Notes: a model not told the origin generated them from the sequence alone. A stretch of DNA of 64,000 nt from CAZPQK01 sp964588695 (GCA_964588695.1 CAZPQK010000009.1:86356-150355); one strand, 5' to 3'. Counted from the stretch's first letter, positions 17,079-27,405 are shown. Numbers and translations are program-made.

Positions 17079-19037
17079 ATGTCGGAATCCACCAAGAAAA
17101 GACTTTCCCCGCTGGCGTTTGAGGCGGTACCCGGAGACGAGTACCCGCCTTATGTGTCTGCCGACAGTTCGCCCAAAGAGTTCACGCTAAAAGCGGTTCT
17201 GTTGGGGTGTCTGTTCGGGATCATTTTTGGCGCCGCCAACGCCTACGTTGGGCTAAAGATTGGCATCACGGTAACGACGTCGATTCCCATCGCGGTGCTC
17301 ACCGTCGCCGTGTTTGGGGCGCTACGAAAAGCCTTCGGTCAATCTACCATCCTGGAACACAACATGGCGCAGACGGTCGGGTCGGCAAGTTCGTCGCTCG
17401 CCTCCGGCGTCATATTTACCGTGCCGGCGCTGTTCCTGTGGGGGCTGAACCCGACGATCTTTCAACTAGCCGCGCTAAGCTTTGCCGGCGGTCTCTTAGG
17501 AATCCTGGCGATGATTCCGCTGCGCAAACTGCTGATCAAGGGCGAGCACGGTAACCTGCCGTACCCGGAAGGCACCGCGTGTGCGGAGATTCTGGTTGCC
17601 GCGGAACAAGGTGGCGGCGCCGCTTCCAAAGTTATCTGGGGCGGTGCGATCGGAGCCGCGTTTAAGGCGCTAACCGGCGCAGCTTTCTTCTGGCCCAGCA
17701 AGTTCAGCGTCGCGATTCCGGGGATTACCAAAGGCGTCTTCAGCATGAGCATCACGCCCCTCTATCTGGGCGTGGGCTACATCCTGGGCTACCGCATTTC
17801 GGCGGTTATGGTAACGGGAAGTTTTATCAGCGCAATGGTGTTCATCCCGCTCATCGCGCATTTTGGCCAGTACATTCCGACGCCACTGTTTCCGGAGACA
17901 CAACTTCCCATTGGCGACATGTCCGCCAGTCAAATCTGGACCCGCTACATCCGTTACCTGGGTGCGGGCGGTGTGGCCGCCGGCGGGATTCTGACCATCG
18001 TCCGTGCGTTCCCGACTATGGTGTCGTCCTTTAAAGTTGGCTTTGAGGAACTCACCAGGCGTTCACACGCGGCCGTTGAATCAATGAAGCGTACCGATCA
18101 GGATCTGTCGTTCCGCTTTGTCATGATCGGCGTAAGCCTCATCGTGGTGGCTATCGCCACCGTTCCGTTTATTCTTAGCTACGTTGACTCCATGGCAATG
18201 CGACTGCTTTCGGCCGTCGCCATCGCGTTCTTCGCATTCTTTTTTGTCACCGTCTCCTCGCGAATCGTTGGGTTCGTGGGCGTGTCGTCCAACCCGACTT
18301 CGGGAATGACGATTGCGACCCTCATTGGTGTCAGTTCGGTTTTCTACTTCCTGGGCTGGACGGACACGACCGGGAAAGTCACTGCGCTCACCATCGGAAC
18401 TATCGTATGTACCGCGGCGAGCATTGCTGGCGATACTTCGCAGGATCTAAAGACTGGCTTTTTGCTGGGCGCGACGCCCCGCAAACAGCAGGCAGGCGAA
18501 CTTATTGGCGTTATGGCCTCCGGGTTTGCCGTGTGCGGCGCTATCATCGTGTTAGGGTCACAGTACGGTTTTGGAACCGAAGAAATTCCGGCCCCGCAAG
18601 CGACGCTTATGAAAACGGTTATCGAAGGAATCCTCTCGGCCGACATTCCGTGGATTCTGGTCACTATTGGCGCGTTGATGGCGCTTAGCGTTGAGTTGCT
18701 CGGCGTGCCTGCGCTTCCGTTCGCGGTGGGTCTCTATCTTCCGCTGTATTCGCTAAGCCCGATCTTCGTCGGTGGTCTGTTGCGACGCTACGTCGAAAAC
18801 AAGTACGCCAATGACAAACACAAGCTCGACGAAGTGCGCGAGAATGGCACGCTGGTTGGTTCCGGTTTCGTCGCCGGCGAGGGTGTTATGAGCGTGATCA
18901 TTGCCGCCATCGCGTTCGGGATGGGCGATGCCCCGCACTGGGGTGGCTACGACTGGATGGGCGGGGCGGCGCAGTGGGTCGGCCTGGCAATCTTTGGTGG
19001 GGTGGCCTATTACCTGGTCCGTTCGGCTCAGAAGTAA
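17079..19037 (+). CDS. OPT-family oligopeptide/metal-chelate transporter
   Basis: 652 aa from the ATG at 17079 (an in-frame TTG at 17058 is possible; neither has a clear Shine-Dalgarno). About 14-16 membrane helices. Family features seen are SPKEFTLKAVLLGCLFGIIFGAANAYVGLKIG, the NMAQTVGSASSSLASG block, LPYPEGTACAEIL and VGFVGVSSNPTSGMTIATL. The long soluble insert seen in eukaryotic YSL proteins is absent, as usual for bacterial members. The family imports oligopeptides or metal complexes, probably with protons. It opens a plus-strand run with the HAD and LOG-family genes. Confidence 0.9.
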   Translation: MSESTKKRLSPLAFEAVPGDEYPPYVSADSSPKEFTLKAVLLGCLFGIIFGAANAYVGLKIGITVTTSIPIAVLTVAVFGALRKAFGQSTILEHNMAQTVGSASSSLASGVIFTVPALFLWGLNPTIFQLAALSFAGGLLGILAMIPLRKLLIKGEHGNLPYPEGTACAEILVAAEQGGGAASKVIWGGAIGAAFKALTGAAFFWPSKFSVAIPGITKGVFSMSITPLYLGVGYILGYRISAVMVTGSFISAMVFIPLIAHFGQYIPTPLFPETQLPIGDMSASQIWTRYIRYLGAGGVAAGGILTIVRAFPTMVSSFKVGFEELTRRSHAAVESMKRTDQDLSFRFVMIGVSLIVVAIATVPFILSYVDSMAMRLLSAVAIAFFAFFFVTVSSRIVGFVGVSSNPTSGMTIATLIGVSSVFYFLGWTDTTGKVTALTIGTIVCTAASIAGDTSQDLKTGFLLGATPRKQQAGELIGVMASGFAVCGAIIVLGSQYGFGTEEIPAPQATLMKTVIEGILSADIPWILVTIGALMALSVELLGVPALPFAVGLYLPLYSLSPIFVGGLLRRYVENKYANDKHKLDEVRENGTLVGSGFVAGEGVMSVIIAAIAFGMGDAPHWGGYDWMGGAAQWVGLAIFGGVAYYLVRSAQK

Positions 19038-19073
19038 CTTGCCCGAGCCCTCTCAACTTCACTTCTTGTCCGC

Positions 19074-19736
19074 ATGACCCGACCCATCGACCTGGTGTGT
19101 TTTGACGTGGACGGAACGCTGGTTTCGCACCCACGCGGCAAAGTGGTTTGGGAAGTCCTTAATCACCACTTCACCGGTGACGATACCGTCAACGCTGAGC
19201 GCTACCGTCAGTTTAAGTCTGGCGAAATCACCTACGCCCAATGGGTCGAGCTCGACGTGCAGGGTTGGATCGACGCTGGCGCCACCCGCGAGCAGATTCA
19301 CGCCGCCATTTCTGACTTCCGACGCCACGAAGGGGTCACCGAGACATTGGATCGCATCCACGGGATGGGCAAACGGACGGCCATCATATCTGGAACGTTG
19401 GATGTCCTGATCGATCGAATGTTCCCGCAAGCATCCTTTGACGACGTTTATTCCAACCGCCTACTATTTCACGACGACGGGCGGCTGGTGGGCTGGCAAG
19501 CGACGCCCTACGACCAGCACGGCAAGGCCGATGCTTTGCGCGAGTTGGCGCGTCGCCACCAGGTGGACTTAGCCAATTGCGCTTTTGTTGGTGACGGCGA
19601 AAACGATGTCGGCGTGCTGGGAGTTGCGGGAATGGTCATTGCGTTCCAGCCGTCGTCCGAAACGCTACGTCGAGGAGCCGACGTCGTTATCACCGAGAAT
19701 CAGAGTATGCTGGAACTGCTTAAACACATCGAATAG
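19074..19736 (+). CDS. HAD-superfamily phosphatase (SerB/HAD-IB-like)
   Basis: 220 aa. HAD motif I is FDVDGTL, with nucleophile Asp11 and Asp13; motif II is ISGT near residue 102; motif III Lys lies in HGKADALRE; motif IV is VGDGENDVGVLG. A helical cap between motifs I and II (EITYAQWVELDVQGW) places it in the phosphoserine-phosphatase-like HAD-IB group. The substrate may be phosphoserine or another small phosphomonoester. It ends 3 bp before the LOG-family gene, so the two are probably translated together. Confidence 0.85.
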   Translation: MTRPIDLVCFDVDGTLVSHPRGKVVWEVLNHHFTGDDTVNAERYRQFKSGEITYAQWVELDVQGWIDAGATREQIHAAISDFRRHEGVTETLDRIHGMGKRTAIISGTLDVLIDRMFPQASFDDVYSNRLLFHDDGRLVGWQATPYDQHGKADALRELARRHQVDLANCAFVGDGENDVGVLGVAGMVIAFQPSSETLRRGADVVITENQSMLELLKHIE

Positions 19737-19739
19737 GGG

Positions 19740-20819
19740 ATGCCAGTGGACATGAAGCTGGATAGCAACGACGGAATTCTGGAAGAAGTCGACCACATTC
19801 TGGGCGACGCCGATGCGCGCGAGCGCAACCTGACACATATTCTCTACAAAGAAATTTTGTTGAATGCGCTCAAGACCAAACGTGATCAACTGGATCGCCT
19901 GGACTTGAAAGTGTTGTCGCGCGCGATGGCGGAGTTTCGCTACGCCGCGCGCGTGTTTAAGCCGTATCGCCACATTCGCAAGGTTTCCATTTTTGGGTCC
20001 GCGCGCACGCCAGAGAACGACCCGGTTTATCAAATGGCTGTGGACTTTTCGCGCATGCTGGCCGAAGACGAGTACATGGTCATCACTGGGGCTGCCGAAG
20101 GCATCATGAAAGCCGGGAACGTCGGGGCGGGCCGTGACAAGAGCTTCGGGGTTAATATTCTTTTGCCGTTTGAGCAGTCGGCCAACGTGGTGATCGACGA
20201 CGATCCCAAGTTGATTACTTTCAAGTATTTCTTCACGCGCAAGCTGTTCTTTTTGATGGAGGCGCACGCCGTTGCGCTGTTCCCGGGTGGTTTTGGAACC
20301 CAGGACGAAGGCTTCGAAACACTGACGCTGGTGCAAACCGGAAAAGCGCCGGTAATGCCGCTGATGTTGCTTGAACCCGAAGGGCACGGGTACTGGGAAG
20401 CGTGGCACTACATGGTTACGTCGCAATTGTTGGCCAAGGGCTTGATTTCGCCCGAAGACCTGACGCTGTACAAGATCTTTCACAAGGCCGAAGACGCGCT
20501 AAGCTGGTTGAAGTTCTACTACTCTACGTATCATTCGTCGCGGCTGGTGCGTGGTCGGCTGGTGGTGCGGATGGAGCGCGACTTGCGTGACGCAAACCTT
20601 GAAGAGCTAAACGATACCTTTAGCGACTTGATGACCAAGGGAAAGATTGAGCGAACCGAACGCCTGAAGGAAGAAATGAACGAGCCCGAACTGACCCACA
20701 AACCGCGGATCGTGTTTAACTACAATCAGCTTAACGCAGCACGGCTGAACGAAATGGTTATTCGGATCAACGAGATGGGACAGCAAATCGCCCACGACGA
20801 AGCGAGTTCGTCCGACTAG
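19740..20819 (+). CDS. LOG-family Rossmann-fold protein (possible nucleotide phosphoribohydrolase)
   Basis: 359 aa. The lysine decarboxylase-like/LOG core starts near residue 80 with VSIFGSART. It contains the family motif PGGFGTQDE near residue 183 and ITGAAEGIMKAGNVGAG. LOG proteins hydrolyse nucleoside 5'-monophosphates to the base and ribose 5-phosphate. This one is longer than plant-type LOGs (about 200 aa): 80 extra N-terminal residues and a C-terminal helical extension of about 90 residues follow. A second ATG at 19752 is a possible start. Its stop overlaps the convergent gene at 20816 by 4 nt. Confidence 0.82.
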   Translation: MPVDMKLDSNDGILEEVDHILGDADARERNLTHILYKEILLNALKTKRDQLDRLDLKVLSRAMAEFRYAARVFKPYRHIRKVSIFGSARTPENDPVYQMAVDFSRMLAEDEYMVITGAAEGIMKAGNVGAGRDKSFGVNILLPFEQSANVVIDDDPKLITFKYFFTRKLFFLMEAHAVALFPGGFGTQDEGFETLTLVQTGKAPVMPLMLLEPEGHGYWEAWHYMVTSQLLAKGLISPEDLTLYKIFHKAEDALSWLKFYYSTYHSSRLVRGRLVVRMERDLRDANLEELNDTFSDLMTKGKIERTERLKEEMNEPELTHKPRIVFNYNQLNAARLNEMVIRINEMGQQIAHDEASSSD

Positions 20820-21331
20820 GCCGTCGGCTTAAACGCGCGCCCGTGCCAGGAGTCGGATAGCGGCCGTTCCAGGCCTTTCTCCCGCAGGTCGCCCACGGTT
20901 TGCAATGTCAGGTCGAAGACGCGAGTCTGATCGTCGACCTCGCCCGCCGCGACCAGGTCCCTAAAGTCCACACGGGTTGTGGATGCCACACCCTCTTCCG
21001 CTCGGTAGAAGACCAGACCGCTATCGAGAAAGTTCACGCCCAGGTCTACGCCCGTCGCTTTTACCGCATGAACGCTGCTGTCGGTGGAGCATCCGGAAAC
21101 ACCGTCGGTGCAATAGCCTGCCAGCAAGATAAACCGACGATCGGCAAGCGCATACGCGCCCCTCACCGGGACGCGATGCGAATGCCAATTGCTAACAAAC
21201 TCATCAAGCGCGCGGGCAATTGCCGCGAGTTCACGCTCCGAGAGTTCGCGGTCGGCTCCGTACACCCACAGGCGAGTGTCAGCGGGGAAGTCGGCGAAAG
21301 CCGACGGCGTCGATGTGTTCTGGTTAACCAC
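20816..21331 (-). CDS. Conserved protein of unknown function at the end of the suf operon
   Basis: 171 aa from the GTG at 21331, chosen because it overlaps the bacilliredoxin stop by 8 nt; the frame is open further up to 21391. The core runs FPADTRLWVYGADREL, FVSNWHSH, GVSGCSTDSSVHAVK and a C-terminal SDSWHGRAF. From memory this resembles a short Bacteroidota family often labelled 'ABC transporter ATPase', with a conserved SGCSxDxSV and a final SWH. There is no Walker motif, so that label is wrong. Two cysteines (CTDGVSGC) make a redox or metal-related role plausible. Its place after sufT and brxA supports a link to Fe-S or thiol metabolism, but no function is known to me. Confidence 0.75.
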   Translation of the reverse strand: MVNQNTSTPSAFADFPADTRLWVYGADRELSERELAAIARALDEFVSNWHSHRVPVRGAYALADRRFILLAGYCTDGVSGCSTDSSVHAVKATGVDLGVNFLDSGLVFYRAEEGVASTTRVDFRDLVAAGEVDDQTRVFDLTLQTVGDLREKGLERPLSDSWHGRAFKPTA

Positions 21332-21737
21332 AGTGCTTGTCGAACGCTTCAACCAGGTCGTATGCGATTTCCTGCGGTCCGCGGCCTTCAATCATGTGGC
21401 GCTCCAAAACAAAAACGGGCTCGCCGTTCTTAAACAGAGCAATCGACGGTGACGACGGCGGATATCCTACGATGTGATCGCGTGCGCGATCGGTCGCTTC
21501 TTTGTCGACGCCCGCGAACACCGTTCCCATGCGTTGCGGCAGCGTGTCGTTGTTCAGCGCCATTGCAACCCCCGGGCGGGCGTTGCCAGCGGCGCAACCG
21601 CATACCGAGTTGATGACGACCAGGGCGGTGCCTTCGCCCTTAACCAGCGAGTCTACTTGTTCGGGCGTAGTCAGGTCTTGCACGCCCATGTCGACGAGTT
21701 CCTGGCGCATTGGCGCGGTGAGTTCTGGTGGATACAT
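21324..21737 (-). CDS. brxA: Bacilliredoxin (BrxA/BrxB family)
   Basis: 137 aa, matching YphP/YqiW. The thioredoxin-like fold carries the unusual Cys-Gly-Cys active site in VINSVCGCAAGNARP (Cys46, Cys48), followed by GYPPSSPSIALFKNGE. Family members remove bacillithiol from mixed disulfides on proteins. A strong AAGGAGA precedes the ATG and the gene begins 9 bp after sufT, so it belongs to the suf transcript. The presence of a bacilliredoxin hints at bacillithiol use, which would fit the LmbE-type deacetylase at 4957, although bshA and bshC are not in the window. Confidence 0.9.
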   Translation of the reverse strand: MYPPELTAPMRQELVDMGVQDLTTPEQVDSLVKGEGTALVVINSVCGCAAGNARPGVAMALNNDTLPQRMGTVFAGVDKEATDRARDHIVGYPPSSPSIALFKNGEPVFVLERHMIEGRGPQEIAYDLVEAFDKHCG

Positions 21738-21746
21738 GTTTTCTCC

Positions 21747-22076
21747 TTAAAGGTTCAATTCCAACCGTGCAGCTTCCGACATCATTTCGGGGCTCCACGG
21801 CGGATCCCAGGTGACTTCGACCCGAGCGGCGGCAACGCCGTCGACGGCAGCAACCTTCTGCTCGACCTCAGGCGGAAGCGTTTCCGCAACCGGACAAGCG
21901 GGAGAAGTCAGCGTCATAGCGACGTCCACGGAGCGGTCGTCTTTGACAGTAATCGTATAGATCAATCCAAGCTCGTAAATGTTGACGGGGATCTCCGGGT
22001 CGTAGCACGTTTTTATTGCGTCCACGACTCGCTTTTCGAGTTCTTCCTTGGTGACTTCGGGTGTGGATTCACTCAC
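21747..22076 (-). CDS. sufT: SufT/DUF59 (MIP18-like) Fe-S assembly protein
   Basis: 109 aa from a GTG start 3 bp after sufU. The DUF59 fold shows in VVDAIKTCYDPEIPVNIYELGLIYTI and MTLTSPACPVAETLPPEV, with the family Cys in the TSPACP motif. A C-terminal WDPPWSPEMMSEAA is typical of PaaD/SufT-type proteins. SufT members help mature Fe-S proteins and occur in many suf operons. Confidence 0.9.
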   Translation of the reverse strand: MSESTPEVTKEELEKRVVDAIKTCYDPEIPVNIYELGLIYTITVKDDRSVDVAMTLTSPACPVAETLPPEVEQKVAAVDGVAAARVEVTWDPPWSPEMMSEAARLELNL

Positions 22077-22079
22077 AGT

Positions 22080-22529
22080 TTACTCCGTTGAGACGTTGTC
22101 CTGGCTTTCCAGCGCCGCTTTTAGTGTGTGCCAGGGTAGCGTGGCGCACTTAACACGCACGGGAAACTCTCGCACTCCAAAAAAGACAGCAATCTTGCCC
22201 AAGCCTTCGGTCTTGGGCGTTTCGTCGGGGTCGCCGGTTACCAGGTCATGAAACTTACCAAACCATGCTTCGGCTTCTGCAACAGTCTTACCAATGACCG
22301 TTGACGTCATCACCGACGCGCTGGCCATGCAAATAGCGCATCCGCTACCCTCAAACTTTAGATCGCTGATGACGTCGCCATCCACCAGCGCGTAAATGGT
22401 TACGCGGTCGCCGCACAGGGGGTTGAACCCTTCGGACTTCCTGTTGGCGTTGTCCAGCGGCCCAAAGTTCCGGGGCTTGCGGTGATGGTCAAGAATGACC
22501 TCTTGATATAGCTCGCGCAAATCGGACAC
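22080..22529 (-). CDS. sufU: SufU Zn-dependent sulfur-transfer / scaffold protein
   Basis: 149 aa from a GTG that overlaps the sufS stop (TAGTG). The IscU-like fold has Cys39 and Asp41 (NPLCGDR), Cys64 (GSGCAIC) and Cys128 (KCATLPW), which match the zinc ligands and acceptor cysteines of Bacillus SufU. The insertion of about 20 residues that marks SufU rather than IscU is present (VTGDPDETPKTEGLG region). It receives sulfur from SufS and passes it to the SufBCD scaffold. Confidence 0.93.
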   Translation of the reverse strand: MSDLRELYQEVILDHHRKPRNFGPLDNANRKSEGFNPLCGDRVTIYALVDGDVISDLKFEGSGCAICMASASVMTSTVIGKTVAEAEAWFGKFHDLVTGDPDETPKTEGLGKIAVFFGVREFPVRVKCATLPWHTLKAALESQDNVSTE

Positions 22530-23776
22530 TACGCAAACACCTCTTGTACATGCCTGACGCCCGCAAGCAGCGCGTCCACATCGTCACGAGTGTTGTACAC
22601 GCCAAACGACGCGCGATTGGTTGCGGGAATCTTATAGAATTCCATTACCGGCTGAGAGCAGTGGTGCCCGGCACGAATCGCGATGCCGTCGCGGTCGAGA
22701 ATCGTGCCCGCGTCGTGGGGATGAACCCCGTCGATCAGAAACGAAACCACGCCGGCACGCTGCGCCGGCCGCCCCACCAGGGTGACACCCGAAAGGTCAG
22801 ACAAAGACTCGGTCGCGTAGTCAACTACGGCGTCTTCGTGCTGGGTGACCGCGTTCCACCCCAGGGCAGCAAGATAATCAATCGCCGCACCCATGCCAAT
22901 GACGCCCGAGATGTTGGGTGTTCCCGCTTCGAATTTGTGCGGGACTTCGTTGTAGGTGGTTTTGTCGAATGTCACCGAGGCGATCATGTCGCCGCCACCC
23001 TGGTACGGGTCCATCGCGTCCAGGTGCTCGCGTTTGGCGTACAAGAACCCGGCGCCGGTGGGCCCGTATGCTTTGTGCGCGGACGCTGCGAGAAAGTCGC
23101 AGTCGAGCTCGGCTACGTCGATGGGCACGTGCGCAAGCGCCTGTGCCGAATCCAATAGAACGGGAACATTGTGCTGGTGTGCGATTGCGATGAGATCCTT
23201 GACCGGGTTAACCGTGCCCAGTGCGTTGGACACATGCGCTATGGCGACCATGCGGGTGCGGTTGGTAAATAAGTTGCGGTACCCGTCAACATCCAGATCA
23301 CCATTTTGCAACATGGGCGCAACTCGAAGCGACGCGCCGGTCTGATCACACACCATTTGCCACGGGACAATGTTGGAGTGATGCTCCATGGCACTAATGA
23401 TGACTTCGTCGCCGGACTGCAAGCGTGGTCGCGCGAACGATTGGGCGACCAGGTTTACCGCTTCGGTAGTCCCGCGAACAAAGACAATTTCGCTCGCGTC
23501 GTGGGCACCAATAAAGCCACGAATGTTGTCGCGCACCGCTTCGTAGTTACGAGTTGCGCGCATACTGAGTTCGTGCACGCCGCGATGGATGTTGGCGTTA
23601 TCGCGGGTGTAGTAGCTGGTGATAGTGTCGATTACCGACTGCGGTTTCTGCGTGGTGGCAGCGTTGTCCAGGTACACAAGTGGCTTGTCGCCGATCGTCT
23701 GATGCAGCACGGGAAAGTCGGCGCGCACAGCGAGAACGTCCAGAGGGTTAGTCGATCTGGTCACGGGACGGGTCAC
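22529..23776 (-). CDS. sufS: Cysteine desulfurase SufS
   Basis: 415 aa from the GTG at 23776, which overlaps the sufD stop by 4 nt (GTGA) with GGAGAGG upstream; the same frame is open to 23800. It is a class V aminotransferase fold with YLDNAATTQKP, the PLP lysine in SAHKAYGP (Lys235) and the active-site cysteine in RAGHHCSQP (Cys373), set in the short loop of group II enzymes. It converts cysteine to alanine and hands persulfide sulfur to SufU. Confidence 0.95.
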   Translation of the reverse strand: MTRPVTRSTNPLDVLAVRADFPVLHQTIGDKPLVYLDNAATTQKPQSVIDTITSYYTRDNANIHRGVHELSMRATRNYEAVRDNIRGFIGAHDASEIVFVRGTTEAVNLVAQSFARPRLQSGDEVIISAMEHHSNIVPWQMVCDQTGASLRVAPMLQNGDLDVDGYRNLFTNRTRMVAIAHVSNALGTVNPVKDLIAIAHQHNVPVLLDSAQALAHVPIDVAELDCDFLAASAHKAYGPTGAGFLYAKREHLDAMDPYQGGGDMIASVTFDKTTYNEVPHKFEAGTPNISGVIGMGAAIDYLAALGWNAVTQHEDAVVDYATESLSDLSGVTLVGRPAQRAGVVSFLIDGVHPHDAGTILDRDGIAIRAGHHCSQPVMEFYKIPATNRASFGVYNTRDDVDALLAGVRHVQEVFA

Positions 23777-25076
23777 GACCCTACTGCCTCTCCCAGCCAC
23801 GAGTACAGGTCGCTTTCCAGGCGCTCGCGAACCGGCGCGACGGTAATGCGCTCCAGGACTTCGTTGGCAAACGCGTGAACCAGCATTTGCCGCGCTTCCT
23901 GCTTCGGTATGCCGCGCGCTTGCATGTAGTAGACGGAGTTTTCATCCAACTGGCCGACGGTGGCACCGTGGGTACACTTTACGTCGTCCGCGAAAATCTC
24001 CAACTGGGGATTGGTGTTTATTCGGGCGTTGTCGGACAGGAGGATGCAACTGTTTGACTGTTTGGCATCGGTCTTTTGTGCGTCCTGGTCGACGTTGATT
24101 CGGCCGTTGAATACCGCGCGTGCTCGCCCATCCAGGATGCCCTTGTACAACTCGAAGCTGTGGCAATTGGGTTGCGCGTGTCGGATGTAAGTGTGGTTGT
24201 CCACGTGCTGTGTCCCTGATGCCAGGTACAGTCCGTCGACCCGACAGTCGATTCCCTCGCCATCCAGGTGCGAGTAAATGTCGTTGCGGACTAACGAGCC
24301 GCCCAGCGAAACGCTCTCGGTAGAGAATCGCGCGTCGCGCTCAAGTCGAGCAGCTTGGGTTGCGATGTGAAACGACGACTCCTGCTCGCGTTGCAACTTG
24401 GTGTGGACGACGTTGGCGTTCTTGCCGCAATGGAACTCGCTAACCACGTTGTTCAAATATTGACCCGTTCCGACGTGGCTCTCGATGAGGGTGCAATCCG
24501 CGTTATCTTCGGCCACTACCACCAGTCGCGGGTGGGCGACGGTTGCGTGTTGGTCGGCAACCGACACAAAAACCACGTGTAGCGGCTTGTCCAATGATTT
24601 TCCCGAAGCAATGTGCAAGAACACGCCATCGCTAACAAACGCTGTATTCCACGCCGCGAAAGCGTTGTCGGTTAGGTCAACGTTGCTACCCAAGAACGGC
24701 TCGACCATGTGCGGATGGGTAGCGAGCGCGTCGGAAAGGCTTAGGGCAATGACGCCGTCGCTCTGCGGTAGGCGCGAAAGCGTCGGGCTGAACTGTCCGT
24801 TCACCACAACTGCGCGGTAGCAGCCGTGGTCGTCGAAGGTGTCGCGAGTAATCAACGACTCGGTGTCATCAACGGGCGCCTGTGCGAGGCCAAAGTCAAT
24901 TTCGGCGATCGGCTTGACTCGCGTGCCGCGCCAGTTTTCGTGGCGAAGTCCCGGGAATCCAAGGCTCGTGAATGCCTCAAGGCTGCGCTTGCGCAGGGCG
25001 TGTAGCGACTGCGGCCCCACGGCACTAAGCTGTCCTTCGATCGCCTTGAACTGCGCTGTGTAGGTTTCGATCGCCA

Positions 25077-25077
<1 letters not shown>
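23773..25077 (-). CDS. sufD: Fe-S assembly scaffold protein SufD
   Basis: 434 aa. The N-terminal helical part is followed by the SufBD beta-helix, with the family stretch DDVKCTHGATVGQLDENSVYYMQARGIP close to the C-terminus. Its ATG overlaps the sufC stop by one base (TAATG). SufD pairs with SufB and SufC to form the SufBC2D scaffold complex. The length is normal for the family. Confidence 0.94.
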
Positions 25078-25817
<740 letters not shown>

Positions 25818-25874
25818 TGTCCCGTTCCTTGGAGAAATGTGATGGTGATGTTGTGATTCGATAAACTAAGTCGC

Positions 25875-27335
25875 TTAACCGACGCTGCCTTCGAGGCTGA
25901 CTTCCAGTAAGCGTTGGGCTTCGACCGCAAACTCCATTGGAAGCTCGCCGAATACCTCTTTGCAAAACCCGTTGACGATCATGTTCATGGCGTCTTCTGG
26001 GTTGATGCCGCGCTGTTGGCAGTAGAAGATCTGGTCTTCGCCGATTTTCGAAGTCGTGGCTTCGTGCTCCACCTGTGCGGTTGTGTTGTTAACTTCGATA
26101 TACGGAAACGTGTGCGCGCCGCACCTGTCGCCAATTAACATCGAATCGCACTGTGTGAAATTTCGCGCGTTGACGGCGTTCTTGCCGATACGCACCAGGC
26201 CGCGATAGCTGTTTTGTCCCTTGCCGGCCGATATCCCCTTTGACACGATCGTGCTGCGGGTGTTTTTGCCATTGTGAATCATCTTGGTGCCGGTGTCGGC
26301 TTGTTGATGATTGTTGGTTAGCGCCACCGAGTAGAACTCGCCGACCGAGTCGTTGCCGTTCAACACGCAACTGGGATACTTCCAGGTGATGGCAGAGCCG
26401 GTTTCGACCTGCGTCCACGAAATCTTGGAGCGATCACCGCGACACTCGCCGCGTTTGGTAACAAAATTGTAGATGCCCCCGACGCCGTTCTTGTCGCCCG
26501 GGTACCAGTTCTGCACGGTCGAGTACTTGATCGTCGCTTCTTCCAGCGCGACCAATTCGACGACCGCGGCGTGCAACTGATTCTCGTCACGGATCGGCGC
26601 GGTGCAGCCTTCCAGATAACTCACGTACGCGCCTTCTTCGGCGACAATCAGTGTGCGCTCGAATTGACCGGTCTCAGCAGCGTTAATGCGGAAGTAGGTC
26701 GACAACTCCATCGGGCAGCGCACGCCCTTGGGTACGAACACGAACGAGCCGTCGCTGAACACTGCCGAGTTAAGCGCGGCGTAGAAATTGTCGTTGGTGG
26801 GAACCACCGATCCCAGGTATTGACGAACCAGTTCCGGGTGCTCCTGAACGGCTTCCGAAAACGGTTTAAAAATGACACCGGCTTCGGCGAGTTTTTCTTT
26901 AAACGTCGTGGCGACCGAAACACTGTCGAATACCGCATCCACCGCAACTCCCGCCAGACGCATTTGCTCTTCGAGCGGAATGCCCAGCTTGTCAAAAGTC
27001 CGACGGATCTCCGGGTCGACTTCGTCCATGCTCTTGGGCTTGTCCGCGTCGCTCTTGGGGGCCGAATAGTAGTGAATGTCCTGAAAGTCGACCGGAGGAT
27101 ATTTCACGTTGGGCCATTTGGGCTCTTCCATCTTCAACCAGGCTCGGTAGGCGTCAAGGCGCCACTCCAACAGCCATTCGGGCTCATTCTTTTTCGCAGA
27201 AATGGTGCGGATGACATCTTCGCTGAGGCCTTTGGGGATGGTGTCGGCCTCGATGTCGGTCACAAATCCCCATTCGTATTCTTTGTCGATCCGCTGCTGG
27301 ATTGGATCTTCGATGGGGTTCGGCGCGCCGGACAT
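25875..27335 (-). CDS. sufB: Fe-S assembly scaffold protein SufB
   Basis: 486 aa from the ATG at 27335, preferred over an ATG 12 nt upstream because GGAG lies 7 nt before it. The SufB hallmarks are ISWTQVETGSAITWKYPSC, the QADTGTKMIHNGKNT block and the C-terminal RCGAHTFPYIEVNN with its conserved Cys. It is the first gene of the suf operon. No SufR or IscR gene is adjacent, so the transcription control cannot be read off from neighbours. Confidence 0.96.
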   Translation of the reverse strand: MSGAPNPIEDPIQQRIDKEYEWGFVTDIEADTIPKGLSEDVIRTISAKKNEPEWLLEWRLDAYRAWLKMEEPKWPNVKYPPVDFQDIHYYSAPKSDADKPKSMDEVDPEIRRTFDKLGIPLEEQMRLAGVAVDAVFDSVSVATTFKEKLAEAGVIFKPFSEAVQEHPELVRQYLGSVVPTNDNFYAALNSAVFSDGSFVFVPKGVRCPMELSTYFRINAAETGQFERTLIVAEEGAYVSYLEGCTAPIRDENQLHAAVVELVALEEATIKYSTVQNWYPGDKNGVGGIYNFVTKRGECRGDRSKISWTQVETGSAITWKYPSCVLNGNDSVGEFYSVALTNNHQQADTGTKMIHNGKNTRSTIVSKGISAGKGQNSYRGLVRIGKNAVNARNFTQCDSMLIGDRCGAHTFPYIEVNNTTAQVEHEATTSKIGEDQIFYCQQRGINPEDAMNMIVNGFCKEVFGELPMEFAVEAQRLLEVSLEGSVG

Positions 27336-27405
27336 AAAGTACTCCATATCAATAGGTTATAAAATAGGACCAAAAAAGTACGTAATTGGCGGGTTAAAGC
27401 AAGCG

